64,000 bases of DNA from the NCBI RefSeq assembly GCF_049319665.1, contig NZ_JBMOUD010000007.1:124001-188000 (forward strand). Reading direction: 5' to 3'. Below are positions 1-8,487 of this stretch, in pieces; the stretch's first letter is position 1; every line of letters begins with the position of its first letter. Both the position numbers and the translations under genes were made by a program. Source of the stretch: JBMOUD01 sp049319665 (GTDB lineage Bacteria > Pseudomonadota > Gammaproteobacteria > Enterobacterales > Enterobacteriaceae). The notes under the pieces were generated by a model that was given only the letters and a program-made list of their open reading frames with translations, was not told the DNA's origin and did not search any database.

Positions 1-998
1 ATGATGATGGTGGTGTCTTTGTTGATCACAACACGTTTAGCCTGACCCAGGTCTTCCAGAGTCGATTTTTCCAGCTCCATACCGATCTCTTCAGAGATTA
101 CGGTACCGCCGGTCAGTGTTGCGATATCTTGCAGCATAGCTTTACGACGGTCGCCGAAGCCAGGTGCTTTAACCGCTGCAACTTTCACGATGCCACGCAT
201 GGTGTTCACAACCAGAGTCGCCAAGGCTTCGCCTTCAACGTCTTCAGCAATGATCAGCAGTGGTTTGCCCGCTTTAGCAACGGCTTCCAATACTGGCAGC
301 ATTTCGCGAATGTTAGAGATTTTCTTGTCAGCCAGCAGGATGAATGGGCTTTCAAGTTCAACAGAACCGGTTTCTGGCTTGTTGATGAAGTAAGGAGACA
401 GGTAACCGCGGTCGAATTGCATACCTTCAACAACGTCCAGCTCGTCTTGCAGGCCGGTACCTTCTTCAACGGTGATCACGCCTTCTTTACCGACTTTTTC
501 CATCGCTTCAGCGATCAGTGTACCTACGGTTACGTCGGAGTTAGCGGAGATAGTACCAACCTGAGCAATCGCTTTAGAGTCAGCACATGGTACAGACAGT
601 TTTTTCAGCTCTTCAACTGCCGCAACAACGGCTTTGTCGATACCGCGCTTCAGGTCCATCGGGTTCATACCCGCAGCCACAGCTTTCAGGCCTTCGGTGA
701 TGATAGCTTGTGCCAGAACGGTTGCAGTAGTCGTACCGTCACCCGCAGCATCGTTAGCTTTGGACGCGACTTCTTTCACCATCTGTGCACCCATGTTTTC
801 GAACTTGTCTTCGAGTTCGATTTCACGTGCTACAGAGACGCCGTCTTTAGTAATGGTCGGTGCGCCGAAAGATTTGTCCAAAACTACGTTGCGGCCTTTT
901 GGGCCCAGGGTCACTTTAACTGCATCGGCAAGGATGTTAACGCCACGAAGCATTTTTACACGAGCGTCGTTGCCGAATTTTACGTCTTTAGCTGCCAT
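1..998 (-). CDS. groEL: GroEL chaperonin, N-terminal part (gene runs off the left edge)
   Basis: Reading the minus strand from an ATG at 998 gives MAAKDVKFGNDARVKML, followed by GDGTTTATVL and DVVEGMQFDRGYLSPYF, the unmistakable start of the 60-kDa chaperonin. About 332 of roughly 548 codons are in the window; the C-terminal third is beyond position 1. GroEL forms the double heptameric ring that folds proteins in the cytoplasm with ATP and the GroES lid. It lies 51 bases downstream of groES in the same orientation, the standard groESL operon, so it is driven by the heat-shock promoter upstream of groES. A long plus-strand frame across this stretch is only its antisense shadow. Confidence 0.98.
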   Translation of the reverse strand, partial: MAAKDVKFGNDARVKMLRGVNILADAVKVTLGPKGRNVVLDKSFGAPTITKDGVSVAREIELEDKFENMGAQMVKEVASKANDAAGDGTTTATVLAQAIITEGLKAVAAGMNPMDLKRGIDKAVVAAVEELKKLSVPCADSKAIAQVGTISANSDVTVGTLIAEAMEKVGKEGVITVEEGTGLQDELDVVEGMQFDRGYLSPYFINKPETGSVELESPFILLADKKISNIREMLPVLEAVAKAGKPLLIIAEDVEGEALATLVVNTMRGIVKVAAVKAPGFGDRRKAMLQDIATLTGGTVISEEIGMELEKSTLEDLGQAKRVVINKDTTII

Positions 999-1049
999 TG
1001 TTATTTACCTTAAATTCGTTCAGTTCAGAAAGAAGTCATCGGGAAGCAA

Positions 1050-1343
1050 TTACGCTTCAACGATAGCCAGAATGTCGCTTTCAGACATGATCAACACTTC
1101 TTCATTGTCGATCTTCTCAGCTTTCACGCCGTAGCCATCGTTGAAAATAACGATGTCGCCAACTTTAACGTCCAGCGCTTTAACTTCACCATTTTCCAAA
1201 ATGCGACCCTTGCCAACGGCCAGGATTTCACCGCGAGTAGATTTACCCGCTGCAGATCCAGTCAGAACGATGCCACCTGCAGATTTGGATTCAACTTCTT
1301 TACGCTTGACGATTACGCGGTCATGCAATGGACGAATTTTCAT
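1050..1343 (-). CDS. groES: GroES co-chaperonin
   Basis: This 97-residue protein begins MKIRPLHDRVIVKRKEVE and contains the mobile-loop region (SAGGIVLTGSAAGKS) and the C-terminal EVLIMSESDILAIVE, all typical of enterobacterial GroES and of normal length. It is the heptameric lid that caps GroEL. The ATG is preceded by a strong ribosome-binding site (AGGAGA, a few bases upstream), which settles the start. It is the first gene of the groESL operon and sits directly downstream of a sigma-32-type promoter; groEL follows after a short gap. Confidence 0.98.
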   Translation of the reverse strand: MKIRPLHDRVIVKRKEVESKSAGGIVLTGSAAGKSTRGEILAVGKGRILENGEVKALDVKVGDIVIFNDGYGVKAEKIDNEEVLIMSESDILAIVEA

Positions 1344-1425
1344 TGATAACTCTCCTGTTAGCAGGTCATTTCTAATTTTAAGTTTGAATGTCGGACAGAA
1401 AGGCTAATCCGGCTTCGTGGTATGT

Positions 1426-1455
1426 TTAATGGGGGCATTACATAGCCCTTCAAGG
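1426..1455 (-). promoter_or_regulatory. Sigma-32 (heat-shock) promoter of groESL
   Basis: On the minus strand CCTTGAA (around 1449-1455) is followed after about 13 bases by CCCCCATTAA (around 1426-1435). This matches the RpoH consensus CTTGAA-N13/14-CCCCATNT, and the element lies about 85 bases upstream of the groES start, as in E. coli. The match is seen in the sequence; heat-shock control is known for groE. Confidence 0.9.
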
Positions 1456-1507
1456 GCGAGGAGGAAAAAATTTTGCATTTCTTTCCCCCCTCATCTAGCG
1501 ACCTTTC

Positions 1508-1996
1508 TTAACAATGCGGCCGCTGATTATCTGCGTCATCTTCATCACGCGACGAAATCAATCGCTCAGACGGTTCATCTTTACGCTGAAATTCTCCGTC
1601 AAAAGTGTGACCAGATTGTGGCTGTGCGCCACCGGGGCGGTAAATATTCAAATGTGGAAGCACTTTCAAGGTCAGTGACTTTTGTACCGGCGGTAATAGC
1701 AGCAACAGACCAAGAAAATCAGTGAAGAAACCAGGGATAAGCAACAAGAAACCAGCCAGCACCAGGGAGACACTTTTAACCATCTCAGCGGCCGGGCTTT
1801 CTCCTTGTGCCAGCTTTTGCTGTAGCTGCACAAACGTTTTCATTCCCTGATTACGCACCAGAGAAATACCGATGCAGGAAGTAAAGACCACCAGCAGCAA
1901 CGTAATCGCGACACCAAATATGGATGCGACTTTGATAAATAAGGTTATTTCGATGTAAGCCAACAGAAATAACACGATTAACGGTAACAAGCGCAC
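1508..1996 (-). CDS. fxsA: FxsA family inner-membrane protein
   Basis: The 162-residue protein has a very hydrophobic N-terminus (MRLLPLIVLFLLAYIEITLF), further membrane segments around residues 25-45 and 75-105, and a polar, charged C-terminal tail. The family motif around GISLVRNQG is present. FxsA is an inner-membrane protein whose overproduction relieves F-plasmid exclusion of phage T7; its normal role is not well defined. The start is a GTG preceded closely by AGGAGA. It lies between groES and the divergent aspA, as in E. coli. The charged tail (SSRDEDDADNQ) is not conserved in the family and is unremarkable. Confidence 0.92.
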   Translation of the reverse strand: MRLLPLIVLFLLAYIEITLFIKVASIFGVAITLLLVVFTSCIGISLVRNQGMKTFVQLQQKLAQGESPAAEMVKSVSLVLAGFLLLIPGFFTDFLGLLLLLPPVQKSLTLKVLPHLNIYRPGGAQPQSGHTFDGEFQRKDEPSERLISSRDEDDADNQRPHC

Positions 1997-2246
1997 CGCA
2001 CTCTCCTCAATTGATTCATAAAAGCATCCCGGTTCCTCTACAAGCCACGCACCCGAATGCCAAAAGAGATCCTACACTAGTACTATGCAGGCTGACCGTT
2101 ATGAGATGGTAGCGGCTGGTCAGTATTTCAACCTGCAGTAAATATTTTTATTGCCGATACCTGTCATGCGTGAAGTTAAAAAGATGTTAAATACTCTCGA
2201 AGTTTATTAGGGAGATAAGTGGGATTAATTGTGAAGAATTACTATT

Positions 2247-2262
2247 TGTGAGAGATCTCACA
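2247..2262. promoter_or_regulatory. CRP (cAMP receptor protein) site upstream of aspA
   Basis: The 16-base sequence TGTGAGAGATCTCACA is a perfect TGTGA-N6-TCACA palindrome, 181 bases upstream of the aspA ATG. It lies in the 446-base region between the divergent fxsA and aspA. E. coli aspA is known to be CRP-activated and catabolite-repressed, so this is the likely control point. I see no other convincing operator in 1997-2442, and no clear FNR palindrome. Confidence 0.82.
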
Positions 2263-2442
2263 GATACGTAAACTGCCTGCATTAAAACGGTGCAATACGT
2301 GACAATTGTGCGTGCAATTCGCCATGAGCAGCATATGATCGCACTCGTCATAACTAAGGACGGCTGATCGTCTATTAATTTTGTCCGTTAGTAATATTTT
2401 ACTCAACCTGCAACTGGTTCCTGCATCAAAAAGAAGGTTCTC

Positions 2443-3879
2443 ATGTCAAATACGATTCGTATCGAGGAAGATCTGCTGGGTACACGTGAAGTCCCGGCCG
2501 ATGCATATTGGGGTATTCATACTCTGCGAGCGGTTGAAAACTTCTATATCAGCAATACAAAAATTAGCGATGTCCCGGAATTTGTTCGTGGCATGGTGAT
2601 GGTGAAAAAGGCCGCAGCACTCGCCAATAAAGAGCTACAAACCATCCCGCGTCATATCGCCGACATTATTATTCGGGCATGTGATGAAGTGTTGGATAAA
2701 GGGAAATGTATGGATCAATTCCCGGTTGATGTTTTCCAGGGGGGCGCGGGCACCTCAGTGAACATGAACACCAACGAAGTGCTGGCAAACATTGGCCTTG
2801 AGCTAATGGGTCACCAGAAAGGCGATTATCAATTCCTGAATCCCAATGACCATCTAAACAAATGCCAATCGACCAATGATGCTTACCCAACCGGCTTCCG
2901 TGTCGCCGTGTATGCATCTTTATTAAAACTGGTTGATGCGATTGCGCAATTGGGCGAAGGCTTTGAGCGTAAATCTAAAGAATTCGATAACATCCTGAAA
3001 ATGGGTCGCACCCAGTTGCAGGATGCGGTACCAATGACATTAGGGCAGGAATTCCACGCGTTTAATGTCTTATTAAAAGAAGAAACCCGTAACCTGATCC
3101 GTACCGGCGAATATCTGCTGGAAGTGAACCTCGGTGCAACAGCAATCGGTACTCGCCTGAATACGCCGGATGGCTATCAGGCATTGGCGGTGAAGAAACT
3201 GGCGGAAGTCAGCAACCTGCCGTGCGTTCCAGCTGAAGATTTGATCGAAGCGACCTCTGACTGCGGTGCTTACGTGATGGTTCACAGTTCGCTGAAGCGT
3301 TTGGCAGTGAAACTGTCCAAAATTTGTAACGACCTTCGTTTACTTTCTTCAGGTCCGCGCGCTGGTTTGAACGAAATCAACCTGCCAGAACTGCAAGCCG
3401 GTTCGTCGATTATGCCAGCCAAAGTTAACCCGGTGATCCCTGAAGTAGTGAACCAGGTGTGCTTTAAAGTTATCGGTAACGATATTTGCGTAACCATGGC
3501 GGCGGAAGCAGGTCAGTTGCAGCTCAACGTAATGGAGCCGGTCATTGGTCAGGCGATGTTTGAATCCATTCATATTCTGACTAACGCATGCTACAACCTG
3601 CTGGAAAAATGCATTAACGGCATCACCGCTAATAAAGAAGTCTGTGAATATTACGTCTTCAACTCTATTGGCATCGTGACCTATCTGAATCCGTTCATTG
3701 GCCACCATAATGGCGATATCGTGGGTAAAATTTGTGCCGAAACGGGTAAGAGTGTGCGCGAAGTAGTACTTGAACGCGGCCTATTAACCGAAGCCGAATT
3801 GGATGATATTTTCTCGGTTGAGAATTTAATGCACCCTGCCTATAAGGCGAAGCGTTATACCGATGAAAATGAACAATAA
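2443..3879 (+). CDS. aspA: Aspartate ammonia-lyase (aspartase)
   Basis: This 478-residue protein catalyses the reversible deamination of L-aspartate to fumarate and ammonia in the cytoplasm. It belongs to the fumarase/aspartase superfamily and has the expected length. The signature loop GSSIMPAKVNP (about residues 322-332), which supplies the catalytic serine, is intact, as are the upstream substrate-binding segments GAGTSVNMNTNE and CQSTNDAYPT. The ATG at 2443 is preceded by an AAGG ribosome-binding site. It is followed by a strong terminator and then dcuA, its usual partner: DcuA exchanges aspartate for fumarate or succinate, so together they feed aspartate into fumarate respiration. An upstream CRP palindrome suggests catabolite control. 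Confidence 0.98.
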   Translation: MSNTIRIEEDLLGTREVPADAYWGIHTLRAVENFYISNTKISDVPEFVRGMVMVKKAAALANKELQTIPRHIADIIIRACDEVLDKGKCMDQFPVDVFQGGAGTSVNMNTNEVLANIGLELMGHQKGDYQFLNPNDHLNKCQSTNDAYPTGFRVAVYASLLKLVDAIAQLGEGFERKSKEFDNILKMGRTQLQDAVPMTLGQEFHAFNVLLKEETRNLIRTGEYLLEVNLGATAIGTRLNTPDGYQALAVKKLAEVSNLPCVPAEDLIEATSDCGAYVMVHSSLKRLAVKLSKICNDLRLLSSGPRAGLNEINLPELQAGSSIMPAKVNPVIPEVVNQVCFKVIGNDICVTMAAEAGQLQLNVMEPVIGQAMFESIHILTNACYNLLEKCINGITANKEVCEYYVFNSIGIVTYLNPFIGHHNGDIVGKICAETGKSVREVVLERGLLTEAELDDIFSVENLMHPAYKAKRYTDENEQ

Positions 3880-3902
3880 ACTAATATTTATTTAGTTTCC
3901 CA

Positions 3903-3934
3903 GGCTCGTTGTTTTATTAACAACGAGCCTTTTT
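3903..3934 (+). terminator. Rho-independent terminator after aspA
   Basis: An 11-base perfect stem, GGCTCGTTGTT paired with AACAACGAGCC around the loop TTATT, is followed by TTTTT. It lies between aspA and dcuA, so dcuA expression probably depends on read-through or its own promoter. Confidence 0.93.
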
Positions 3935-4012
3935 ACTTTGCAGAGTATTACGAATAATAAGTAAACTATTTTTTTGCGACAATTTCAAAGACAGGGATCG
4001 GGTTAAATAATC

Positions 4013-5314
4013 ATGCAGCTCATTGAGTTAGTTATCGTTTTTGCAGCAATATTTCTTGGGGCGCGTTTAGGTGGTATTGGTATCGGTTTTGCGGGTGGCC
4101 TGGGGGTATTAGCATTGGCCGTCGTTGGCGTAAAACCAGGGACTATTCCGTTTGATGTTATTTCAATTATTATGGCGGTGATTGCCGCAATATCCACGAT
4201 GCAAGTTGCAGGCGGAATGGACTATTTAGTTCAGCAAACCGAAAAACTGCTACGACGTAATCCCAAACACATCACTTTATTAGCACCTATTGTCACCTAT
4301 TTCCTGACTATTATGGCCGGCACTGGCAATATTTCGCTGTCTGCATTACCTGTGATAGCTGAAGTTGCTAAAGAACAAGGCATCAAACCCTGCCGCCCTC
4401 TTTCAACGGCTGTCGTTGCCGCACAGATTGCCATTACCGCCTCGCCTATTTCGGCTGCGGTGGTTTATATGTCCTCAGTGATGGAAGGCCATGGCGTCAG
4501 TTATTTGCATCTGCTGATGATAATAATCCCAGCAACGTTCTGTGCCGTCATTGTGATGTCACTGATTATCAGCAAATGTTTTAATGCCACGCTAACTGAT
4601 GACCCCGTTTATCTAAAACGTTACGAAGACGGACTCATTGCCCTACGCGGCGGTAAAAAGCTCGAAGTCAAACCCCGGGCAAAAGCCTCGGTTCTGCTGT
4701 TTTTGCTAGGCGTATTGTCAGTCGTCGCCTTTGCCGTGGTGAACAGCCCCAGCATAGGCTTAGTGACTACGCCATTAATGGGAACAACCAGCGCTATTCT
4801 TATCATCATGCTCAGCGTTGCCACTTTAATTACGCTGGTTTGCCGTGTCAGTACCGATGTTATCCTCAACTCAGGTACCTTTAAGGCCGGTATGAGCGCA
4901 TGTATTTGTATTCTTGGCGTCGCCTGGCTTGGCGATACCTTTGTTCAGGCTAATTTGGATTGGATTAAAGATACTGCTGGGGAAATGATCCAGGCTCATC
5001 CTTGGTTACTGGCGCTGATTTTCTTCTTTAGCTCCGCCCTGCTCTACTCGCAAGCGGCCACTGCTAAAGCTTTAATGCCTTTAGCCTTAGCGCTCAATGT
5101 CTCTCCGCTGACCGCACTGGCTTCTTTCCCGGCGGTATCTGGGTTATTTATTCTGCCAACCTATCCAACTCTGGTAGCCGCAGTACAGATGGACGATACC
5201 GGCACTACGCGCATTGGGCGCTTTGTGTTTAACCATCCATTCTTTATCCCTGGCACTATTAGCGTTTTCCTGTCGGTTCTTTTCAGCTTCGCGCTCGGCG
5301 CGCTTGTGCTATAG
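4013..5314 (+). CDS. dcuA: Anaerobic C4-dicarboxylate transporter DcuA
   Basis: The 433-residue, highly hydrophobic protein begins MQLIELVIVFAAIFLGARLG and keeps the DcuA signature stretches IAITASPISAAVVYMSS and ALLYSQAATAKALMP, with the C-terminus HPFFIPGT. DcuA is an inner-membrane antiporter with many membrane segments that exchanges aspartate, fumarate, malate and succinate. Length and sequence match E. coli DcuA throughout. It sits downstream of aspA, from which it is separated by a terminator. In E. coli the next gene is cutA; here dcuA is followed by dsbD, with cutA missing. Confidence 0.97.
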   Translation: MQLIELVIVFAAIFLGARLGGIGIGFAGGLGVLALAVVGVKPGTIPFDVISIIMAVIAAISTMQVAGGMDYLVQQTEKLLRRNPKHITLLAPIVTYFLTIMAGTGNISLSALPVIAEVAKEQGIKPCRPLSTAVVAAQIAITASPISAAVVYMSSVMEGHGVSYLHLLMIIIPATFCAVIVMSLIISKCFNATLTDDPVYLKRYEDGLIALRGGKKLEVKPRAKASVLLFLLGVLSVVAFAVVNSPSIGLVTTPLMGTTSAILIIMLSVATLITLVCRVSTDVILNSGTFKAGMSACICILGVAWLGDTFVQANLDWIKDTAGEMIQAHPWLLALIFFFSSALLYSQAATAKALMPLALALNVSPLTALASFPAVSGLFILPTYPTLVAAVQMDDTGTTRIGRFVFNHPFFIPGTISVFLSVLFSFALGALVL

Positions 5315-5353
5315 AACCGGTCATTTATAGGGATATATCATCTTAAATAAACG

Positions 5354-5373
5354 GCTCGGGAACGTCCCCGAGC
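5354..5373 (+). terminator. Hairpin after dcuA, probable terminator
   Basis: A 7-base GC-rich stem, GCTCGGG / CCCGAGC with a 6-base loop, lies 40 bases after the dcuA stop. The following T-tract is poor (tgcttct), so termination may be partial. Confidence 0.6.
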
Positions 5374-5577
5374 TGCTTCTCAGCTAACACGTAGCACATA
5401 ATTACATCACATCCTTTCTCGATTTATGCCTCGCAAGGTATAGTAACGGCCTAGAAGACATGGAATCAGCGGTCGTGGCACGATGCCCCCGTAGCGCAAG
5501 CGATGAGTTTACTCAGGCTATTTTTGAAACAACGCTGTGGTCGTTGGCTGACAGCAACCGAGAGACACTTCCCCCTC

Positions 5578-7368
5578 ATGGATTACCGCATTTTTACATC
5601 CGGCTTTCGCCGCTATGCTTTTTTGTTGTGTACACTGCTGCTCAGCGTTAGCGTATTCACGCCCAAAACGGCGCAGGCTGGATTGTTCGACAAACCGGCT
5701 GCCACACAATTTGTGCCGGTTGATCAGGCATTCAGTTTTGATTTTAAACAAAAAAATGGCACGCTTGACCTTAACTGGGATATCCGCGACGGTTACTACC
5801 TTTACCGCCAAAAAATAGAAATCATCCCCAATAAGGCCTCACTCGCCGCCTTTATCATGCCCAAGGGTCTGGATCATCACGACGAGTTTTTTGGTGATAC
5901 TGAGATCTATAAAGATGCGCTACATCTGACGATACCTATTCGTAACGCTGCATCAGACGCAACAGTGCGTGTCTCTTACCAAGGCTGTGCCGCCGTTGGA
6001 TTCTGTTACCCACCAGAAACGCGAGAGGTACCGCTCAGCGCAGTCGCCTCAACGGCGACGAATACAGCGCCAGCAATGGATGCAGCACCGACGAGCCCAC
6101 TCACTTATTCAGCCGCGCCAGTGACAGCAGAACCGGCTGTGCAATCCGTGCCACTGCCTTTCTCGCCGCTGTGGGCATTATTGATTGGCATCGGCATTGC
6201 CTTTACCCCCTGCGTATTACCGATGTACCCTCTGATTTCCGGGATTATCCTCGGACGTGAACGCCCGCACAGTATGAAGCGAATCTTCCTGCTGGCGATG
6301 TTATATGTACAAGGCATGGCGCTGACTTATACCTTACTTGGGGTAGTCGTTGCCGCCGCCGGGTTACAGTTTCAGGCCGCACTACAAAGCCCTTGGGTAC
6401 TGATTGTATTATCAGCAATGTTTATTCTGCTGGCTCTGTCGATGTTTGGTTTCTATAGCCTGCAACTTCCCTCTTCGCTGCAAACTCGCCTGTCATTACT
6501 GAGTAACGGACAGAAAGGCGGATCGCTATTCGGCGTCTTTGTCATGGGGGCACTGGCAGGGTTGATTTGCTCACCTTGTACTACTGCACCGCTTAGCGCC
6601 ATCTTGCTCTATATCGCACAGAGCGGTAATCCATGGGCCGGTGCAGGCACCTTATATCTGTACGCGCTCGGTATGGGGATTCCGCTGATTATCGCCACTT
6701 TATTTGGCAATCGCCTGCTACCACGCAGCGGCCCTTGGATGAACTACGTCAAAGAAGGTTTTGGCTTTGTTATTCTGGCTTTACCGGTATTCCTGTTAGA
6801 ACGGATTATCGGCGATACGTGGGGACTGCGTTTATGGAGTATTCTGGGTATCGCATTCTTTGGTTGGGCATTACAATTAAGTCTGAAAAGCCAACGTGGC
6901 TGGGTAAGATTACTGCAACTGCTGTTCCTTACCGCCGCCTTGATTATCAGCCGTCCGCTACAGGATTGGGCGTTTGTAACGCCAACTAACGGCCAAAGTA
7001 GCGCCACGCATTTACGCTTCCAGAACATTGAAAATATCGACCAGCTCAACGCCGCGTTGCAACAAGCACAAGGCAAAAGAGTGATGCTCGACCTTTATGC
7101 CGATTGGTGCGTGGCCTGCAAAGAGTTTGAAAAATATACCTTTACCGATCCACAGGTACAAAAGGAACTGGCGAACACGGTACTGCTACAAGCCAATGTG
7201 ACGCAAAATAGCGCGCAGAATTCCGCATTGCTCAAACAACTTAACGTACTGGGATTACCGACTATTCTTTTCTTCGGTACACAGGGTAAAGAGCTACCAC
7301 AATCACGAGTGACTGGTTTTATGAATGGCGCGGATTTCACTGCCCATTTGCAGAAAACCCAGCCTTAA
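5578..7368 (+). CDS. dsbD: Thiol:disulfide interchange protein DsbD
   Basis: From the ATG at 5578 the protein has 596 residues. It carries a signal peptide ending AQA, a periplasmic N-terminal domain with the Cys pair in CAAVGFC, a polytopic core with TPCVLPMYPLIS and CSPCTTAPLSA, and a C-terminal thioredoxin-like domain with CVAC. DsbD passes electrons from cytoplasmic thioredoxin across the inner membrane to periplasmic DsbC, DsbG and CcmG. All six catalytic cysteines are present. An alternative ATG at 5503 would add 25 residues in front of an already complete signal peptide, so I prefer 5578; neither has a strong ribosome-binding site. yjdC follows, as in E. coli, but upstream cutA is absent. 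Confidence 0.95.
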   Translation: MDYRIFTSGFRRYAFLLCTLLLSVSVFTPKTAQAGLFDKPAATQFVPVDQAFSFDFKQKNGTLDLNWDIRDGYYLYRQKIEIIPNKASLAAFIMPKGLDHHDEFFGDTEIYKDALHLTIPIRNAASDATVRVSYQGCAAVGFCYPPETREVPLSAVASTATNTAPAMDAAPTSPLTYSAAPVTAEPAVQSVPLPFSPLWALLIGIGIAFTPCVLPMYPLISGIILGRERPHSMKRIFLLAMLYVQGMALTYTLLGVVVAAAGLQFQAALQSPWVLIVLSAMFILLALSMFGFYSLQLPSSLQTRLSLLSNGQKGGSLFGVFVMGALAGLICSPCTTAPLSAILLYIAQSGNPWAGAGTLYLYALGMGIPLIIATLFGNRLLPRSGPWMNYVKEGFGFVILALPVFLLERIIGDTWGLRLWSILGIAFFGWALQLSLKSQRGWVRLLQLLFLTAALIISRPLQDWAFVTPTNGQSSATHLRFQNIENIDQLNAALQQAQGKRVMLDLYADWCVACKEFEKYTFTDPQVQKELANTVLLQANVTQNSAQNSALLKQLNVLGLPTILFFGTQGKELPQSRVTGFMNGADFTAHLQKTQP

Positions 7369-7412
7369 ATGACACAACTTGATTGCAGTATGAAAATTGC
7401 GAGGAGGCAAAG

Positions 7413-7988
7413 GTGCTACGTGAACAGGTCTTAGACCAAACATTGACGCTATTAGAACAGCGTGGTTTAGCTAATTTGTCACTGGAAGATATAGAGAAAA
7501 TAACCGGCATTGGCTTAGAAGACTTACAACGTTTCTGGCCCGATGCTGAAGCTTTGCTCTATGACAGTTTGCGCCATCACGGCGCGCAAATTGATATGTG
7601 GCGTCGCAAGTTATTGCTCGATGACACGCTAAATGGCACACAGAAGTTGCTGGCTCGCTATAAGGTGCTCGATGAGCAAGTACGGCTACAACGCTATCCA
7701 GGTTGCTTGTTTATTGCCGCCTGTAGTTTCTACCCAGAAAGCGACTCCCCTATTCATCAGTTAGCCGAGCAGCAAAAACAGGCGTCTTACCATTACACGT
7801 TAGAACTCTTGCAAGAAATGAGCTCTGATGACGCAGAAATGGTGGCCGAACAGATGGAGCTAATTTTAGAAGGCTGCCTGAGCAAGTTATTGGTTAAACG
7901 CCAATTACATGATGTTGCAGTAGCCCGTCGATTGGCGGAAGACGTACTCAACGTTGCCCGCTGTCGCAAACACGGCGCGCTGACCTAA
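7413..7988 (+). CDS. yjdC: YjdC-like TetR/AcrR-family transcriptional regulator
   Basis: Taking the GTG at 7413 gives 191 residues, the same length as E. coli YjdC, and it is preceded by a near-perfect ribosome-binding site (GAGGAGG, 5 bases upstream). The N-terminal helix-turn-helix lies around residues 1-45 (LANLSLEDIEKITGI, then LQRFWPDAEALLYDSL). The ligand and dimerisation part shares RYPGCLFIAAC, HQLAEQQK and QMELILEGCLSK with YjdC. Its regulatory targets are not known to me. It lies 45 bases after dsbD and may be cotranscribed with it. An in-frame upstream extension exists, but it lacks comparable start signals. Confidence 0.88.
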   Translation: MLREQVLDQTLTLLEQRGLANLSLEDIEKITGIGLEDLQRFWPDAEALLYDSLRHHGAQIDMWRRKLLLDDTLNGTQKLLARYKVLDEQVRLQRYPGCLFIAACSFYPESDSPIHQLAEQQKQASYHYTLELLQEMSSDDAEMVAEQMELILEGCLSKLLVKRQLHDVAVARRLAEDVLNVARCRKHGALT

Positions 7989-8121
7989 TACATCCGAGTC
8001 GTACATCGAATAGGCAAAATGGCGATAACTCTGGCTTTTTGTCCGAAAAGCCAGCAGTCAGCTAAGTTTTCGCATAAATCCGTTGACGACTCACGGCCAA
8101 TACGGTTTAATGCGCCCCGTT

Positions 8122-8197
8122 GCCCGGATAGCTCAGTCGGTAGAGCAGGGGATTGAAAATCCCCGTGTCCTTGGTTCGATTCCGAGTCCGGGCACCA
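8122..8197 (+). tRNA. pheU: tRNA-Phe (anticodon GAA), with encoded CCA
   Basis: The 76-base sequence runs from GCCCGGATAGCTCAG to the 3' CCA. The acceptor stem GCCCGGA pairs with TCCGGGC, the anticodon loop is ATTGAAAAT within GGGG/CCCC, and the T-arm contains GGTTCGATTCC. It is next to yjdC, as pheU is in E. coli. tRNA-Phe genes are common integration sites for genomic islands, and the DNA just downstream is strain-specific in character. Confidence 0.98.
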
Positions 8198-8203
8198 TAT
8201 TTA
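8181..8203 (+). repeat. tRNA-Phe 3' end, left copy of a 23-bp direct repeat
   Basis: The last 17 bases of tRNA-Phe plus 6 flanking bases (TCCGAGTCCGGGCACCATAT followed by TTA) recur exactly at 8345-8367. A repeated tRNA 3' end is what site-specific integration or loss of a tandem tRNA copy leaves behind. Confidence 0.9.
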
Positions 8204-8207
8204 AAGA

Positions 8208-8231
8208 AACCAGCTTAACAGCTGGTTTTTT
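8208..8231 (+). terminator. Terminator after tRNA-Phe
   Basis: AACCAGC / GCTGGTT stem with a 6-base loop, running into TTTTTT. Confidence 0.85.
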
Positions 8232-8254
8232 GCTTTCTGGGATACGGACTCTCC

Positions 8255-8340
8255 ATCGAACTTCGTTCGATTATTCGTTTCATCCTGAAACTCACCCTTT
8301 CAGGGCCAGCGCAAGCGCTGTTCAAAGGTGCTAACGCACC
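8255..8340. repeat. Four consecutive short hairpins between the two tRNA-tail copies
   Basis: Four perfect inverted repeats sit side by side: ATCGAAC-TTC-GTTCGAT (8255-8271), CCTGAAA-N7-TTTCAGG (8284-8304), CAGCGC-AA-GCGCTG (8307-8320) and GGTGC-TAAC-GCACC (8327-8340). There is no gene here. The row resembles a repetitive intergenic element, but its family is unknown to me. Confidence 0.7.
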
Positions 8341-8344
8341 CTTG

Positions 8345-8367
8345 TCCGAGTCCGGGCACCATATTTA
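8345..8367 (+). repeat. Right copy of the 23-bp tRNA-Phe 3'-end repeat
   Basis: Exact copy of 8181-8203, with start-to-start spacing of 164 bases. No tRNA body precedes it, so it is a tail duplication and not a second tRNA gene. Confidence 0.9.
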
Positions 8368-8369
8368 GA

Positions 8370-8395
8370 AGAACCCGCCTATGGCGGGTTCTTTG
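8370..8395 (+). terminator. Terminator after the second tRNA-tail copy
   Basis: AGAACCCGCC / GGCGGGTTCT, a 10-base perfect stem with a 3-base loop, followed by a short T-rich tract. A terminator follows both tRNA-tail copies, though their stems differ in sequence. Confidence 0.85.
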
Positions 8396-8487
8396 CTTTC
8401 TGAGATCCACTCCTCCCCCGCAGTTATACCCTGCCGTTATTTCGTAGATTGTTTCTTTCTTTGTCTATCTGCTGGTTTTTGCTCTAA

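Noticed and set aside
129..1013. 294-residue plus-strand open frame
   Set aside because: It is exactly antisense to groEL, rich in Phe, His and Arg as typical shadow frames are, and has no ribosome-binding site.
8345..8367. A second tRNA gene
   Set aside because: Only the 3' tail of tRNA-Phe is repeated; acceptor 5' strand, D-arm and anticodon arm are missing.
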